Under the pieces are notes generated by a model. It did not search any database. It saw only the letters and a program-made list of their open reading frames with translations, and was not told where the DNA came from. Made by a program: the position numbers and the translations under genes. This document shows positions 26,691 to 35,269 of a DNA stretch of 64,000 nt, piece by piece. The stretch's first letter is position 1. Every line of letters starts with the position of its first letter. This DNA is from Barnesiella merdipullorum (GTDB lineage: Bacteria > Bacteroidota > Bacteroidia > Bacteroidales > Barnesiellaceae). The stretch is taken from positions 176,921 through 240,920 of the forward strand of contig DXBT01000032.1 of the NCBI GenBank assembly GCA_019116365.1, read 5' to 3'.

Positions 26691-27320
26691 CTATCGTTTG
26701 ACAATCTGTACATAGATTACCTTCTTCGTCTCGAAGTACTCCTCTTTGAAGTAATCGCTCAGGTTAAAGACAATCGAGGTCTTTTTGACCGGAGCTATTT
26801 CGCTTTGCAGGTCGCCACCTTTGAGACAGAGCAAACCGTTGGGCAGTGCATTGTGTTGCTCTTTTCGAATATTTTTTCTCACCAGTTTCAATAAATCGGG
26901 CAGGGGCATGACTGCCCGACTCACCACAAAATCATACTCGTTTTTATTCTCCTCGACACTCCCGTGCTGGAAGGTGACATTCTCGAGGTTTATGGCTTCG
27001 GCCACGCTTTGGGCCACCTTGATTTTCTTGCCCACGCGATCGATCAGGTGGAACCGGCACTCGGGAAAGAGAATAGCCAGTGGAATCCCCGGAAATCCGC
27101 CGCCGGTACCTACATCGAGAATGGTTGTGCCGTCGGTGAATTCAATCGCCTTGGCAATACCCAGCGAGTGAAGTATGTGGTGGAGATATAGGTTGTCGAT
27201 ATCCTTGCGGGAGATGACATTTATTTTGGAGTTCCAGTCGGTATATAATTCGCCCAAAGCCTCAAACTGGCTCTCTTGGGTGGGGGTAAGATTCGGGAAA
27301 TAGGTTTTGATATATTGCAT
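26691..27320 (-). CDS. rsmG: 16S rRNA (guanine-527-N7)-methyltransferase
   Basis: SAM-dependent methyltransferase (GidB) that modifies G527 in the decoding region of 16S rRNA. The N-terminus QFEALGELYTDWNSKINVISRKD is a family hallmark. SAM motif ILDVGTGGGFPGIPLAI, VGKKIKVAQ and VVSRAVMPL follow. Length 209 is normal. In other bacteria loss of RsmG gives low-level streptomycin resistance. Middle gene of a three-gene leftward run, 6 bases after the DUF3298 lipoprotein. Confidence 0.95.
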   Translation of the reverse strand: MQYIKTYFPNLTPTQESQFEALGELYTDWNSKINVISRKDIDNLYLHHILHSLGIAKAIEFTDGTTILDVGTGGGFPGIPLAILFPECRFHLIDRVGKKIKVAQSVAEAINLENVTFQHGSVEENKNEYDFVVSRAVMPLPDLLKLVRKNIRKEQHNALPNGLLCLKGGDLQSEIAPVKKTSIVFNLSDYFKEEYFETKKVIYVQIVKR

Positions 27321-27326
27321 GTGGTT

Positions 27327-28169
27327 TTATTTAATGAGTCGTCTTACGGGGCTCTCGGGTAACAGGAACATCTCTATCTCCTTGAAGGGGACTTTTATAT
27401 GCACCTGGCCGGTGGCATAGCAGGCAATCTCGTAGGGATTGAATACCCAGCAGAGTGCATCGTCGGTGAAATAGAAGTTCTCGTTAGCTTCGATATTTTC
27501 GGTGTCGAAGAATCCCAACTCCAGCAACGAGTCGGGCGCGGCCAGGTCGAGACTCTTGAGCAACTGATTCAGCAACACCTGATTTACCTGATCCATCGAC
27601 TCGGGTTTGAAGATATCCTCGAGAACGATTCGGTGCCAGTTCGACAGGTCTATCGTATAAAACAGATCGGAGTACATGCCGTGGGCTCCACCCGTATATT
27701 CCGAAGTAGAGAGGTCGTAGCTGATAATGTCGTTATGGTTATAAATGGCCGTGATGTTATATTCAAAATCCCAGTCACATGAGTAGGAATCGCCATCATT
27801 ACTCAACTCTTTCTCAAACTCGGGCTCAAGCTCCTTGTAGGCACCTATGTGCGAAGCTACCGCTTTTTTAGCTGAGCTTTCAAATAGAGAGTCACTGGCA
27901 TATTCATCGCCAAAGATCAAAGGAGTGAGCATCTTTTGCAATCGCACACCATCGCTGTCCTGTTTGTATTTTACGGGGATATCCATGGTTATGGATACTT
28001 TACAAGCCGGTTGGGCAGTGTCGCCCGAGAGATGATAAGCCTCTTTGATAACCACTTCTTTTATGGCAACCGTATCGACAATCGTCTCGTTCGATTGGCT
28101 GTTTTTGGAATTGCAGGAGTATAAACAACATAATAGAGCGATTATACCCAGTAACGATACCTTTTTCAT
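27327..28169 (-). CDS. DUF3298/PdaC-type lipoprotein
   Basis: Predicted lipoprotein of 280 residues: signal peptide MKKVSLLGIIALLCCLYSC with the lipidated Cys at 19. The mature part has an N-terminal DUF4163-like stretch and a C-terminal DUF3298-like domain (STSEYTGGAHGMYS, then LEDIFKP and LCWVFNPYEIACYATGQ). This pair is found in RsiV and the N-domain of PdaC, which bind lysozyme or murein, so envelope sensing is possible but unproven. First gene of the run with rsmG and the MBL hydrolase; promoter box TATTTTTG at 28186-28193. Confidence 0.8.
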   Translation of the reverse strand: MKKVSLLGIIALLCCLYSCNSKNSQSNETIVDTVAIKEVVIKEAYHLSGDTAQPACKVSITMDIPVKYKQDSDGVRLQKMLTPLIFGDEYASDSLFESSAKKAVASHIGAYKELEPEFEKELSNDGDSYSCDWDFEYNITAIYNHNDIISYDLSTSEYTGGAHGMYSDLFYTIDLSNWHRIVLEDIFKPESMDQVNQVLLNQLLKSLDLAAPDSLLELGFFDTENIEANENFYFTDDALCWVFNPYEIACYATGQVHIKVPFKEIEMFLLPESPVRRLIK

Positions 28170-28185
28170 AGACGTAAGTTTTTTA

Positions 28186-28193
28186 CAAAAATA
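28186..28193 (-). promoter_or_regulatory. -7 box TATTTTTG for the lipoprotein-rsmG run
   Basis: Exact TAnnTTTG on the minus strand, 17 bases from the ATG at 28169. Confidence 0.6.
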
Positions 28194-28338
28194 CGCCTTT
28201 TATCGGGCCTGGCAAGGGAAAGAGAGAAAAAAAGCGAAGCTCCTGGCATGAATGTTTGCAAGACAGACAGATGGCTTTTGGAGAAGCGTATGTCACGTTT
28301 TTCATATATCACCAGCAGGCAGAGTCGAAAGAATTGCG

Positions 28339-28346
28339 TACCTTTG
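28339..28346 (+). promoter_or_regulatory. -7 box TACCTTTG for the S1-domain protein
   Basis: Exact TAnnTTTG, 46 bases upstream of the ATG at 28392. It decides the start: the longer frame from 28248 would begin before the promoter. Confidence 0.6.
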
Positions 28347-28391
28347 TGGCAAAGAGTCCCATGCGAAAAGGGCTTTGTAAACACAGTCAAT

Positions 28392-29231
28392 ATGTTACAA
28401 ATCGGAAAATTCAATAAACTCAAGATCGTGAAGACGGTCGATTTTGGCGTTTATCTCGACGGGGGCGAGAAAGGTGAAATTTTGCTGCCTCGTAAATTCC
28501 TACCGGCACAGCCCTGTACCGAGGGTGATGAATTGTCGGTCTTTGTGTATCACGACTCTGAAGACCGTTTGATTGCCACCACACAACAGCCCTATGTACA
28601 GGTGGGGCAGTTTGCCCGCCTGCAGGTCAAGTCGGTGAACCGGGTAGGGGCTTTTCTCGATTGGGGCATAGAGGCCAAGGATTTGCTGGTGCCGTTTCGC
28701 GAGCAGAATGGCGAGATGCAACCTGGCCGGTACTATGTGGTCTATGTCTATCTCGATTTTGCTACCGGGCGCATCGTTGCTTCGGCCAAGCTCGACAAGT
28801 TTCTCGATAATGTACCTCCCGAATATACCCCCAACCAACCGGTCGAGATATTGATCGTGCAAGAGACCCAACTCGGATACAAGGTTATTATCAACGATTT
28901 GCATTGGGGCATCATTTACCACAACGAGATATTCCAGCCAGTGGTCATCGGCGAGCGCTTGCAGGCCTACATCAAGCAGGTGCGCGACGACGAGCGGATA
29001 GATGTATCGTTGCAACCAACCGGATATGAAAAACGTATCGACCCGTTGAGCGATCTCATTCTGCGAAAGCTGGATGAAGCGGGAGGTCGTTTGCCCCTCT
29101 GCGACAAATCGCCGGCCGATGAGATTGCCCGTTACTTCCAGTGCAGCAAAAAAAGTTTCAAAAAGGCGATAGGGGCGTTGTACAAGGCTCGCCGCATCGT
29201 CATTGGCGACGAGGAGATTCGTAAAGCTTAG
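28392..29231 (+). CDS. CvfB-like S1 RNA-binding protein
   Basis: Protein of 279 residues with tandem S1-type OB folds and a C-terminal winged helix, the CvfB/YitL layout. Repeats: FNKLKIVKTVDFGVYLDGG (about 6-24), ARLQVKSVNRVGAFLDWG (about 80), an S1-like module around YKVIINDLHWGIIYHNEI, and the wHTH DEIARYFQCSKKSFKKAIGALYKARRI. CvfB in staphylococci binds RNA and affects virulence gene expression; here it is probably a general RNA-binding regulator. The ATG at 28392 places the first S1 domain at the N-terminus and fits the promoter at 28339-28346. Confidence 0.87.
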   Translation: MLQIGKFNKLKIVKTVDFGVYLDGGEKGEILLPRKFLPAQPCTEGDELSVFVYHDSEDRLIATTQQPYVQVGQFARLQVKSVNRVGAFLDWGIEAKDLLVPFREQNGEMQPGRYYVVYVYLDFATGRIVASAKLDKFLDNVPPEYTPNQPVEILIVQETQLGYKVIINDLHWGIIYHNEIFQPVVIGERLQAYIKQVRDDERIDVSLQPTGYEKRIDPLSDLILRKLDEAGGRLPLCDKSPADEIARYFQCSKKSFKKAIGALYKARRIVIGDEEIRKA

Positions 29232-29248
29232 CCGTTATCTTTTGGCAA

Positions 29249-29324
29249 GTTAAAAGAACTTTTTTCTACAACTGTTGTTTAAGAGTTGTAAAGTTTCCTT
29301 TGGGGAGACCCTACGACTTTTAAC
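29249..29324 (+). promoter_or_regulatory. Structured leader of the LRR gene
   Basis: Two nested inverted repeats: GTTAAAAG (29249-29256) with CTTTTAAC (29317-29324), enclosing TACAACT (29267-29273) with AGTTGTA (29284-29290). No TAnnTTTG box. It may be an RNA structure or the site of an alternative sigma factor or regulator. Confidence 0.45.
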
Positions 29325-29348
29325 AGGTACTAAACAACAAAAACAGTT

Positions 29349-30410
29349 ATGAAAAGAGTTTTCATTATGTTGGTCGTCGTGCTGGGAAGCGCGGGACTGC
29401 TATTCGCTCAAAAAAGCAACCAAAAGGAGGTGAAACAACTGCAAAGTTTCCTGCAGCAGACCTCGGTCAAAGGCGATGCCAATTATGTGCGCCTGGGCAT
29501 TACCAATATCAATAACCCGGCTACATGGAAAGGGGTGACCTGGAGCGACGGGCGCGTCATCTCGATTGAGTGGTCGGAGAAGGAGCTGGCCGGTGAGCTT
29601 GACCTGGCCGGATTCACGGCCTTGCAGAAGGTCGATTGCTCGCGCAATCAGCTCACGGCAATCGAGGTGTCGGGATGTACCGCCCTCAATACATTGAATG
29701 TAAGTCGCAACAAATTGTCGGTCTTGAATATCGACAACTGTCCGGCACTCATTAAACTCGACTGCTACAAAAACCGGCTCACCGATTTGTCTCTCTCGGG
29801 GTTGCCGGGATTGAAGAATCTGAATTGCTCGAACAATCTGTTTGTCGAACTCAACGTAAACGGTGCCCAACAGTTGCAGAGCCTGAATGTACAAGGGTGT
29901 CACCTCGAGTCGTTGATGGTCGATAGCTGCGAAAACCTCAAGAATCTTTATTGCGGCTACAACAAACTCACCAGCCTGAACCTTTTCGGTACCGTGAGTC
30001 TGTCGAACCTGAATATCGACGACAACGAGATATCCAATATGGTCATTTCGAAACTCCCTTCGCTCACCTCTTTTGTATGCAGCGATAACAACATGACCAC
30101 CTTGGGAGTCCTTAATTGTACCGCCTTGTCCGACTTGGTTTGCTCCTACAACAATCTCACCGCTTTGAATCTCGAGGGTAGCAACAACCTGTATTTTGTC
30201 GATTGCTCCTACAACGATCTCACCAATCTCGACTTGAGCAACCGCACCATGCTTCAACGGCTCATCTGCAACAACAATCAGTTAAATACGCTCGATGTGT
30301 CGTTCTGTCCCAATCTGGTTTATATCAATTGCCGCTATAACCAGATAATCGATTTGCGCACAATAGGCGACAGCAACTTGCGCATGATTGCCTGTCAGTG
30401 GAATTTCTAA
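29349..30410 (+). CDS. Secreted leucine-rich repeat protein
   Basis: Exported protein of 353 residues: signal peptide MKRVFIMLVVVLGSAGLLFAQ, a short N-domain, then about 12 leucine-rich repeats of 20-21 residues with the consensus LxxLxCxxNxLxxLxLxxx (for example LKNLYCGYNKLTSLNLFG and LQRLICNNNQLNTLDVSFC). The Cys/Asn ladder is the form common in Bacteroidetes extracellular LRR proteins. No sorting domain or lipobox is seen, so it is periplasmic or released. Probably a binding protein; the ligand is unknown. Monocistronic, with an unusual structured leader and a terminator at 30438-30485. Confidence 0.85.
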   Translation: MKRVFIMLVVVLGSAGLLFAQKSNQKEVKQLQSFLQQTSVKGDANYVRLGITNINNPATWKGVTWSDGRVISIEWSEKELAGELDLAGFTALQKVDCSRNQLTAIEVSGCTALNTLNVSRNKLSVLNIDNCPALIKLDCYKNRLTDLSLSGLPGLKNLNCSNNLFVELNVNGAQQLQSLNVQGCHLESLMVDSCENLKNLYCGYNKLTSLNLFGTVSLSNLNIDDNEISNMVISKLPSLTSFVCSDNNMTTLGVLNCTALSDLVCSYNNLTALNLEGSNNLYFVDCSYNDLTNLDLSNRTMLQRLICNNNQLNTLDVSFCPNLVYINCRYNQIIDLRTIGDSNLRMIACQWNF

Positions 30411-30437
30411 ACATTCGGTATCCCCTTATCCAACCGA

Positions 30438-30485
30438 AAGAGAGATTGCAACAACCCCATTCCAGGGGGAGTAGCAATCTCTCTT
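30438..30485. terminator. Intrinsic terminator after the LRR gene
   Basis: 12-bp stem AAGAGAGATTGC/GCAATCTCTCTT with an inner CCCC/GGGG pair, then a T-rich run. It can also serve the converging mlaF gene. Confidence 0.8.
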
Positions 30486-30531
30486 CTTTATTTGGTCAAT
30501 TCTATGTCTGCGTCGGGGGGGGAGAGGTCGG

Positions 30532-31323
30532 TTACTCTTCGGAAGCCGCCTCTTGTTTGCGGTACTCCTCGATCATATATCCTTTGACCTCTTTGAAAAG
30601 ACGCGTAGCGAAAACGAAGTCGTTCAGCGCTTCATTTGACGAGGTGAATATCTTGTTTTTGTTGCCTACCCATTCCCGATGACCCTTGTTGATGAAGACG
30701 ATATTCTCGCCGATACCGATAACCGAGTTCATGTCGTGTGTATTGATAATGGTCGTCATGTTATACTCGTGGGTAATATCGCTCAATAGTTCGTCGATAA
30801 GAATCGAGGTTTTAGGATCGAGTCCCGAGTTGGGCTCGTCGCAGAACAGATATTTGGGATTCAGGGCAATAGCTCTTGCAATGGCAACCCGTTTCTGCAT
30901 ACCACCACTAATCTCCGAAGGATAGAGGTCGTTCACCCCCTTCAGATTCACACGCTCGAGACAAAACTCAGCACGTTTTTTACAAGTGGCATAATTGTCT
31001 CGGGTGAACATGCGAAGAGGGAACATCACATTTCCCAAGACCGTTTCCGAGTCGAACAGGGCCGATCCCTGGAACAACATTCCTATTTCGGTTCGCAGCA
31101 CTTTGGTTTGGGCCGATGTCATGGCCATAACGTCACGACCGTCGTAGAATATCTTTCCCTGGTCGGGACGCAACAAGCCCACGAGACATTTCATCAATAC
31201 TGTTTTACCCGAGCCGCTTTGTCCAATAATCAGATTGGTTTTACCCGAGTAGAACTTGGCGGAAACATCGTGTAGAATCTCTTTTCCGTCGAATAGCTTA
31301 TATACGTTGCTTACCGTTATCAT
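30532..31323 (-). CDS. mlaF: Phospholipid-transport ABC ATPase (MlaF type)
   Basis: ABC ATPase of 263 residues paired with an MlaE-type permease, as in intermembrane lipid transport (Mla/MCE systems). Walker A GQSGSGKTVLMK, Q-loop LFQGSALFDS, signature ISGGMQKRVAIARAI, Walker B YLFCDEPNSGLDP and H-loop NTHDMNS. The ATG at 31323 is used: it overlaps the mlaE stop by one base (TGATG) and puts the ATPase fold at the N-terminus. The substrate-binding MCE protein (MlaD) is not in this window. Confidence 0.88.
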   Translation of the reverse strand: MITVSNVYKLFDGKEILHDVSAKFYSGKTNLIIGQSGSGKTVLMKCLVGLLRPDQGKIFYDGRDVMAMTSAQTKVLRTEIGMLFQGSALFDSETVLGNVMFPLRMFTRDNYATCKKRAEFCLERVNLKGVNDLYPSEISGGMQKRVAIARAIALNPKYLFCDEPNSGLDPKTSILIDELLSDITHEYNMTTIINTHDMNSVIGIGENIVFINKGHREWVGNKNKIFTSSNEALNDFVFATRLFKEVKGYMIEEYRKQEAASEE

Positions 31324-32069
31324 CAGAACAAGATTTGTGTGAGCACTACATCGAGGAGCAATACAATCACGCTGCTGACCACAACCGAGTCGGTACTGGC
31401 TTGTCCCACCTGCAAGGCTCCGCCTTTGACGCGATATCCATAATACGAAGCCACACTGCTGATCACGAAGGCAAAGAACAGGGCCTTGAATATGGCTTGC
31501 CAAATGTAATACTCGACGAAGAAACTTTGCAGACCGTAGATATATTTCGAGACCGAAATAATGTCGGTAAATTGGGCTATGAGATAACCTCCCACAATAC
31601 CGCTTGCCATGCTGAAGACAACCAGCACGGGAATGAACGAAACCATGGCGACAATCTTGGGAAGAATAAGCAGATTGGCCGAATTGACGCCCATGATTTC
31701 GAGGGCATCGATCTGCTCGGTTACCCGCATGGTGCCTATTTCTGAAGCAATATTCGAACCGACTTTACCGGCCAGAATGAGACACAAAATCGACGAAGAG
31801 AACTCCAGCAGAATTACATCGCGAGTGGCCAGTCCCACGGCATAGGCCGGGATGAGAGGCGACACCACGTTTTTCTGCATCTGTATGGCGATAACCGCAC
31901 CAATGAAGACCGAGATGGTAATCACGATGGGAATAGAGTCGATGCCCAGTTTATAGATCTCGGCAATATATCGTTTGAAAAATTCTCGCCAGCGGTCGGG
32001 GCGGGTGAATACCCGCTTCATGAGCAGGACATAATCTCCAAATTTTCTTAAAGAATCGACTATAATCAT
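31323..32069 (-). CDS. mlaE: MlaE-type lipid ABC permease
   Basis: Inner-membrane permease of 248 residues with about five or six hydrophobic helices. The central block FIGAVIAIQMQKNVVSPLIPAY and the conserved EIGTMRVTEQIDALEIMGVN are hallmarks of the MlaE/DUF140 family. With MlaF it likely forms the motor moving phospholipids between inner and outer membranes. It is translationally coupled to mlaF by a TGATG overlap. It is divergent from lptB, so lipid and LPS transport genes share one 250-base control region. Confidence 0.9.
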   Translation of the reverse strand: MIIVDSLRKFGDYVLLMKRVFTRPDRWREFFKRYIAEIYKLGIDSIPIVITISVFIGAVIAIQMQKNVVSPLIPAYAVGLATRDVILLEFSSSILCLILAGKVGSNIASEIGTMRVTEQIDALEIMGVNSANLLILPKIVAMVSFIPVLVVFSMASGIVGGYLIAQFTDIISVSKYIYGLQSFFVEYYIWQAIFKALFFAFVISSVASYYGYRVKGGALQVGQASTDSVVVSSVIVLLLDVVLTQILF

Positions 32070-32197
32070 ATCCGTTACTTTGGAATATCAAGGAACAAAA
32101 GTAGTGAAAAAGATTGATGTACAGCAATTCTTTCTCACCGAATTAAAACAGAACCATTTTATTTCGCAAAAGTGGCGCATGAATTTCTCTATTTCAC

Positions 32198-32205
32198 TAT
32201 CTTTG
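32198..32205 (+). promoter_or_regulatory. -7 box TATCTTTG upstream of lptB
   Basis: Exact TAnnTTTG, 117 bases upstream of the first ATG (32323). No -33 TTTG at normal spacing. Confidence 0.5.
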
Positions 32206-32322
32206 CTTTTCAATTGAGAGAATCGAAATGCCGGACCGCATGAGGGTAGGGCAAAGCTGTCGAGTCATATAGCTGCACAGCTTCTTCTCTCTGGTTGAGT
32301 AAAAAACGCAAATAGATAAAAT

Positions 32323-33162
32323 ATGTTCTCCAAACTTTTCAAACATCGGGCCGATGCTGCCGAAACGAAAGCCCAAGCTCTCGCCGATGTGCAACCGGTC
32401 AATCCCGAGACTGCGGACAACAATATGGTGCTACGCACCGAAGATCTGGTGAAGAAGTATCGCCAGCGCACGGTGGTCAACCATGTGTCGATCGATGTGA
32501 CACAGGGCGAAATTGTAGGATTGCTGGGCCCCAACGGAGCCGGAAAAACGACGACCTTCTACATGACTACGGGTTTGATTACGCCCAATCAGGGACATAT
32601 TTATCTCAACGATCTCGACATTACCGACTATCCCGTGTACAAGCGGGCACAAATCGGTATCGGTTATTTGGCACAAGAGGCATCGGTATTCCGCAAGCTG
32701 TCGGTCGAGGACAACATTCGTTGCGTGCTCGAGATGACTCCCACGACCAAGGAGTATCAGCGTGAGAAACTGGAGAGTCTCATTGCCGAATTCAGGTTGC
32801 AGAAGGTGCGCAAGAACCTGGGCGATCAACTGTCGGGAGGTGAACGGCGACGCACCGAGATTGCCCGCTGTCTCGCTATCAGCCCCAAGTTCATCATGCT
32901 CGACGAACCTTTTGCCGGGGTCGATCCCATTGCCGTGGAAGATATTCAATCGATTGTCTATAAATTGAAAGAGAAGAATATCGGTATCCTCATTACCGAC
33001 CATAACGCACCCGAGACATTGAGTATTACCGACCGTGCCTACCTGTTGTTCGAGGGAAAAATCCTTTTTCAAGGCACTTCAGAAGAGCTGGCCGAAAATC
33101 CTATTGTGCGTGAGAAATACCTGGGCCGTAACTTTATTTTCCATCGGAAGAAATTCCTTTAA
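32323..33162 (+). CDS. lptB: LPS export ABC ATPase
   Basis: ATPase of the LptB2FG exporter that extracts LPS from the inner membrane. Walker A GLLGPNGAGKTTTFYMTTGLI, Q-loop IGYLAQEASVFRKLSV, signature LSGGERRRTEIARCLA, Walker B FIMLDEPFAGVDP and H-loop LITDHNA, all in the LptB-specific form. The frame starts 34 residues before the usual start (MVLRTEDLVKKY at 32425), with a charged Ala-rich extension that looks coding; which ATG is used is open. It converges on the CPBP gene with a 29-base overlap. Confidence 0.92.
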   Translation: MFSKLFKHRADAAETKAQALADVQPVNPETADNNMVLRTEDLVKKYRQRTVVNHVSIDVTQGEIVGLLGPNGAGKTTTFYMTTGLITPNQGHIYLNDLDITDYPVYKRAQIGIGYLAQEASVFRKLSVEDNIRCVLEMTPTTKEYQREKLESLIAEFRLQKVRKNLGDQLSGGERRRTEIARCLAISPKFIMLDEPFAGVDPIAVEDIQSIVYKLKEKNIGILITDHNAPETLSITDRAYLLFEGKILFQGTSEELAENPIVREKYLGRNFIFHRKKFL

Positions 33163-34024
33163 CCTCGCGATTGGCTGCGAATACTTTCTTATAAAAGAGA
33201 TAGAGCAGGAGGACGGTGGCTACAAGGCTTACCCAGGCCAGCCATCCCGTGGACGACTGTGCCGTGCCCAATGCTTCCAACGTATTGTCCGAGGCGTTGC
33301 CGGTGACGTAGGCGATGCAGACCACCATGCTGTTGTTAAGGAAATGGCCGAAGATGGGCAGCCACAGGTTGCGGCTCCACACAAGCAGATAACCGAAAAA
33401 CGCACCCAGCAGCAACCGGGGGAAGAATCCGTAGAATTGCAGGTGTATGGCGCTGAACAGGAAAGCACAGGTCCAGATGGCCCAGTGAGCCCGGCGACTT
33501 TTGCCCTGCACGACTTGCTGGAGAATACCCCTGAATACCATCTCTTCGCCCATGCCGGTGAGTAATCCTATACCCAACACCATGGCCAGGAAATGGGCAA
33601 ACGATTTGATTTGCAACATCTGCTCGGTCACTGCGGCAGCCGCCTCCTCCTGCTGGCACATCCACGCCTCGATGCCGCTAAAAGCTGCGGGTAGGGAAAT
33701 CGACTCGTTCCATTCTACCAACCGGTTGAACATGGGGGTAGCCACAAAATAGAGCAGCACAATGCACAGCAACTCGACCAGTCGGGGCGCCTTGTCCAGG
33801 TGGAGTCCTCGACTCGCATCGCCCCAAAAGAGCATGGCCGCAAACCAGGCCGGCAAGATGAACATGCCTATGTTTTGCAGATACATGCCTATCAGCAGGG
33901 CATATTCACCTTGCACGAAAAGCATGGGTATGGCAATGACAAACACACCACACAAGATGAGTATCAGCAATACGATGAGCTTCACACCCACCGACGATTG
34001 ACGAATATATTCGGTAAGTTTCAT
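33134..34024 (-). CDS. CPBP family intramembrane metalloprotease
   Basis: Membrane protein of 296 residues with about eight hydrophobic helices. The CPBP (Abi/Rce1-like) motifs are present: GMGEEMVFRG (EExxxR), then FLFSAIHLQFYG (FxxxH) and LPIFGHFLNNS (second His). Family members cleave prenylated or other membrane-bound peptides, or act in bacteriocin self-immunity. The substrate is unknown. Its 3' end overlaps lptB by 29 bases. A TATCTTTA box on the minus strand at 34051-34058 may be its promoter. Confidence 0.88.
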   Translation of the reverse strand: MKLTEYIRQSSVGVKLIVLLILILCGVFVIAIPMLFVQGEYALLIGMYLQNIGMFILPAWFAAMLFWGDASRGLHLDKAPRLVELLCIVLLYFVATPMFNRLVEWNESISLPAAFSGIEAWMCQQEEAAAAVTEQMLQIKSFAHFLAMVLGIGLLTGMGEEMVFRGILQQVVQGKSRRAHWAIWTCAFLFSAIHLQFYGFFPRLLLGAFFGYLLVWSRNLWLPIFGHFLNNSMVVCIAYVTGNASDNTLEALGTAQSSTGWLAWVSLVATVLLLYLFYKKVFAANREVKGISSDGK

Positions 34025-34137
34025 AATATTTCTTTTTTCATTTCAGGGGGTAAAGATAGTATAAAAACAGCAGGTCGCCCAGAGAAAAGCGTCGTTTTGA
34101 TTGCCCGGTAAGATTATTTTCTGTTTCTTTGTATAGT

Positions 34138-34236
34138 ATGCAACCCCAGGCTTTGGGTACAAATGATGAAGTCCTGGCAGAGCAATGTATAGATAGTTGG
34201 TATGGTATTAAACCTTTTGAAAGACTATGGGACTGA
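34138..34236 (+). CDS. Possible 32-residue small protein before the nuclease pair
   Basis: Short open frame starting ATG and ending TGA, encoding 32 residues that end in CIDSWYGIKPFERLWD. No match known to me. It lies 22 bases before the nuclease gene on the same strand, and its codons look plausible (amphipathic, one Cys, three Trp/Tyr). It could be a small component of the module, a leader peptide, or the remnant of a truncated gene. A box TTTCTTTG at 34124-34131 differs from the promoter consensus at one fixed position. Confidence 0.35.
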   Translation: MQPQALGTNDEVLAEQCIDSWYGIKPFERLWD

Positions 34237-34258
34237 GTAAATCTATTAATACTATGGC

Positions 34259-35269
34259 ATGATGACAAATCAAGAAATAGCAAACTACTGCCTTCATCTA
34301 CTCGAAGACAATAAAGAGTGGATAGCGCGATTCGCCGGTTATGCCGACAAACTGAATCGAGAATCAAGCAGTTATAGGCAAAACCGCCGGAAGTTCCACG
34401 TTAAGAGGCCTTTGAGTGTTTATACAAATGTATCAAAAGCAACAGGAGGGCATGAATATGATCTTCGATATAAAGGGCAGAGCGTCGGGACCATATATGT
34501 CGATGGCAATAAAGTCTTGCTAACCACCAAGCCCCAAAGGATGAGAAAAAGCGGGGAATATTATTTCTCTTGGGAAAAAGAAGCCGTAAAAGTTGATTGG
34601 CACAGTGCAGAAGCCACAACATTCAGGAAACATTTCGTCGATTTGTTGCGCGGTGATGAAAAGACAAAAAGCCCGGAACACAATATAGAAAGCCATATGT
34701 TGCAAGAGTTGAGTAAAACTTTGCGAAAGCAAAAAAAACTTTTATGCAACATACAGCCCGTCAAGTTGTCAGGATGTTTCTTCCAGATGCCTACTCCGTT
34801 TAGCGCAAGCAAACATCAATTTGCACCTGAATACACGGGGAGTAGAGGCGGTGGCATAGATATTTTGGCTCGTGTAAGACATTCTTCGTCCGATATTCGT
34901 CTGTGCGTGTGTGAACTCAAAGACGAGAATAAGGCTTCTGAACCGGAAAAGGCTGTTACTCAGCAAGCAATCGCTTATGCAACTTTTATTGGCAAACTAA
35001 TTAAAACGCAAGAAGCGAATAATGCAAGTTGGTGGAAACTGTTTGGCTTCAGTCGCGATATACCGGATCACATGGATATAGATGTGGTGACAGTTATGCC
35101 TCCGAGTAACACATACAATACGACCGAAAGGTATGAGGAGGTTGTGGTTTTGTCGGGCATCGATGTATCATTGCATCTCCATTCGGTCTATTTCGAAGCA
35201 GATAGCACAGGCGAAATACAATCCATCTTGGGATCTCTTAAAGAAAATATAGAGTCACCATGCAAATAA
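34259..35269 (+). CDS. Predicted PD-(D/E)XK nuclease
   Basis: Protein of 336 residues, name unknown. The C-terminal half shows a PD-(D/E)XK core in order: helix Glu (HNIESHMLQELSK, near 140), Asp in GGGIDILARV (about 198), ExK in LCVCELKDENK (about 220) and a following QQAIAYATF helix like the QxxxY motif of RecB-type nucleases. The N-terminal ~130 residues are a separate mixed domain without a recognised motif. Its last 10 bases overlap the beta-CASP gene, so the two are surely co-expressed. The two genes look AT-richer than their surroundings and lie between core genes, which suggests acquisition. DNA or RNA cleavage, perhaps in defence, is inference. Confidence 0.65.
   Translation: MMTNQEIANYCLHLLEDNKEWIARFAGYADKLNRESSSYRQNRRKFHVKRPLSVYTNVSKATGGHEYDLRYKGQSVGTIYVDGNKVLLTTKPQRMRKSGEYYFSWEKEAVKVDWHSAEATTFRKHFVDLLRGDEKTKSPEHNIESHMLQELSKTLRKQKKLLCNIQPVKLSGCFFQMPTPFSASKHQFAPEYTGSRGGGIDILARVRHSSSDIRLCVCELKDENKASEPEKAVTQQAIAYATFIGKLIKTQEANNASWWKLFGFSRDIPDHMDIDVVTVMPPSNTYNTTERYEEVVVLSGIDVSLHLHSVYFEADSTGEIQSILGSLKENIESPCK

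Noticed and set aside
29640..30400. Direct repeats in the LRR gene as a possible CRISPR or tandem DNA repeat
   Set aside because: The periodicity of about 60-63 bases is protein-level (LRR) and the DNA units are diverged; no spacers.
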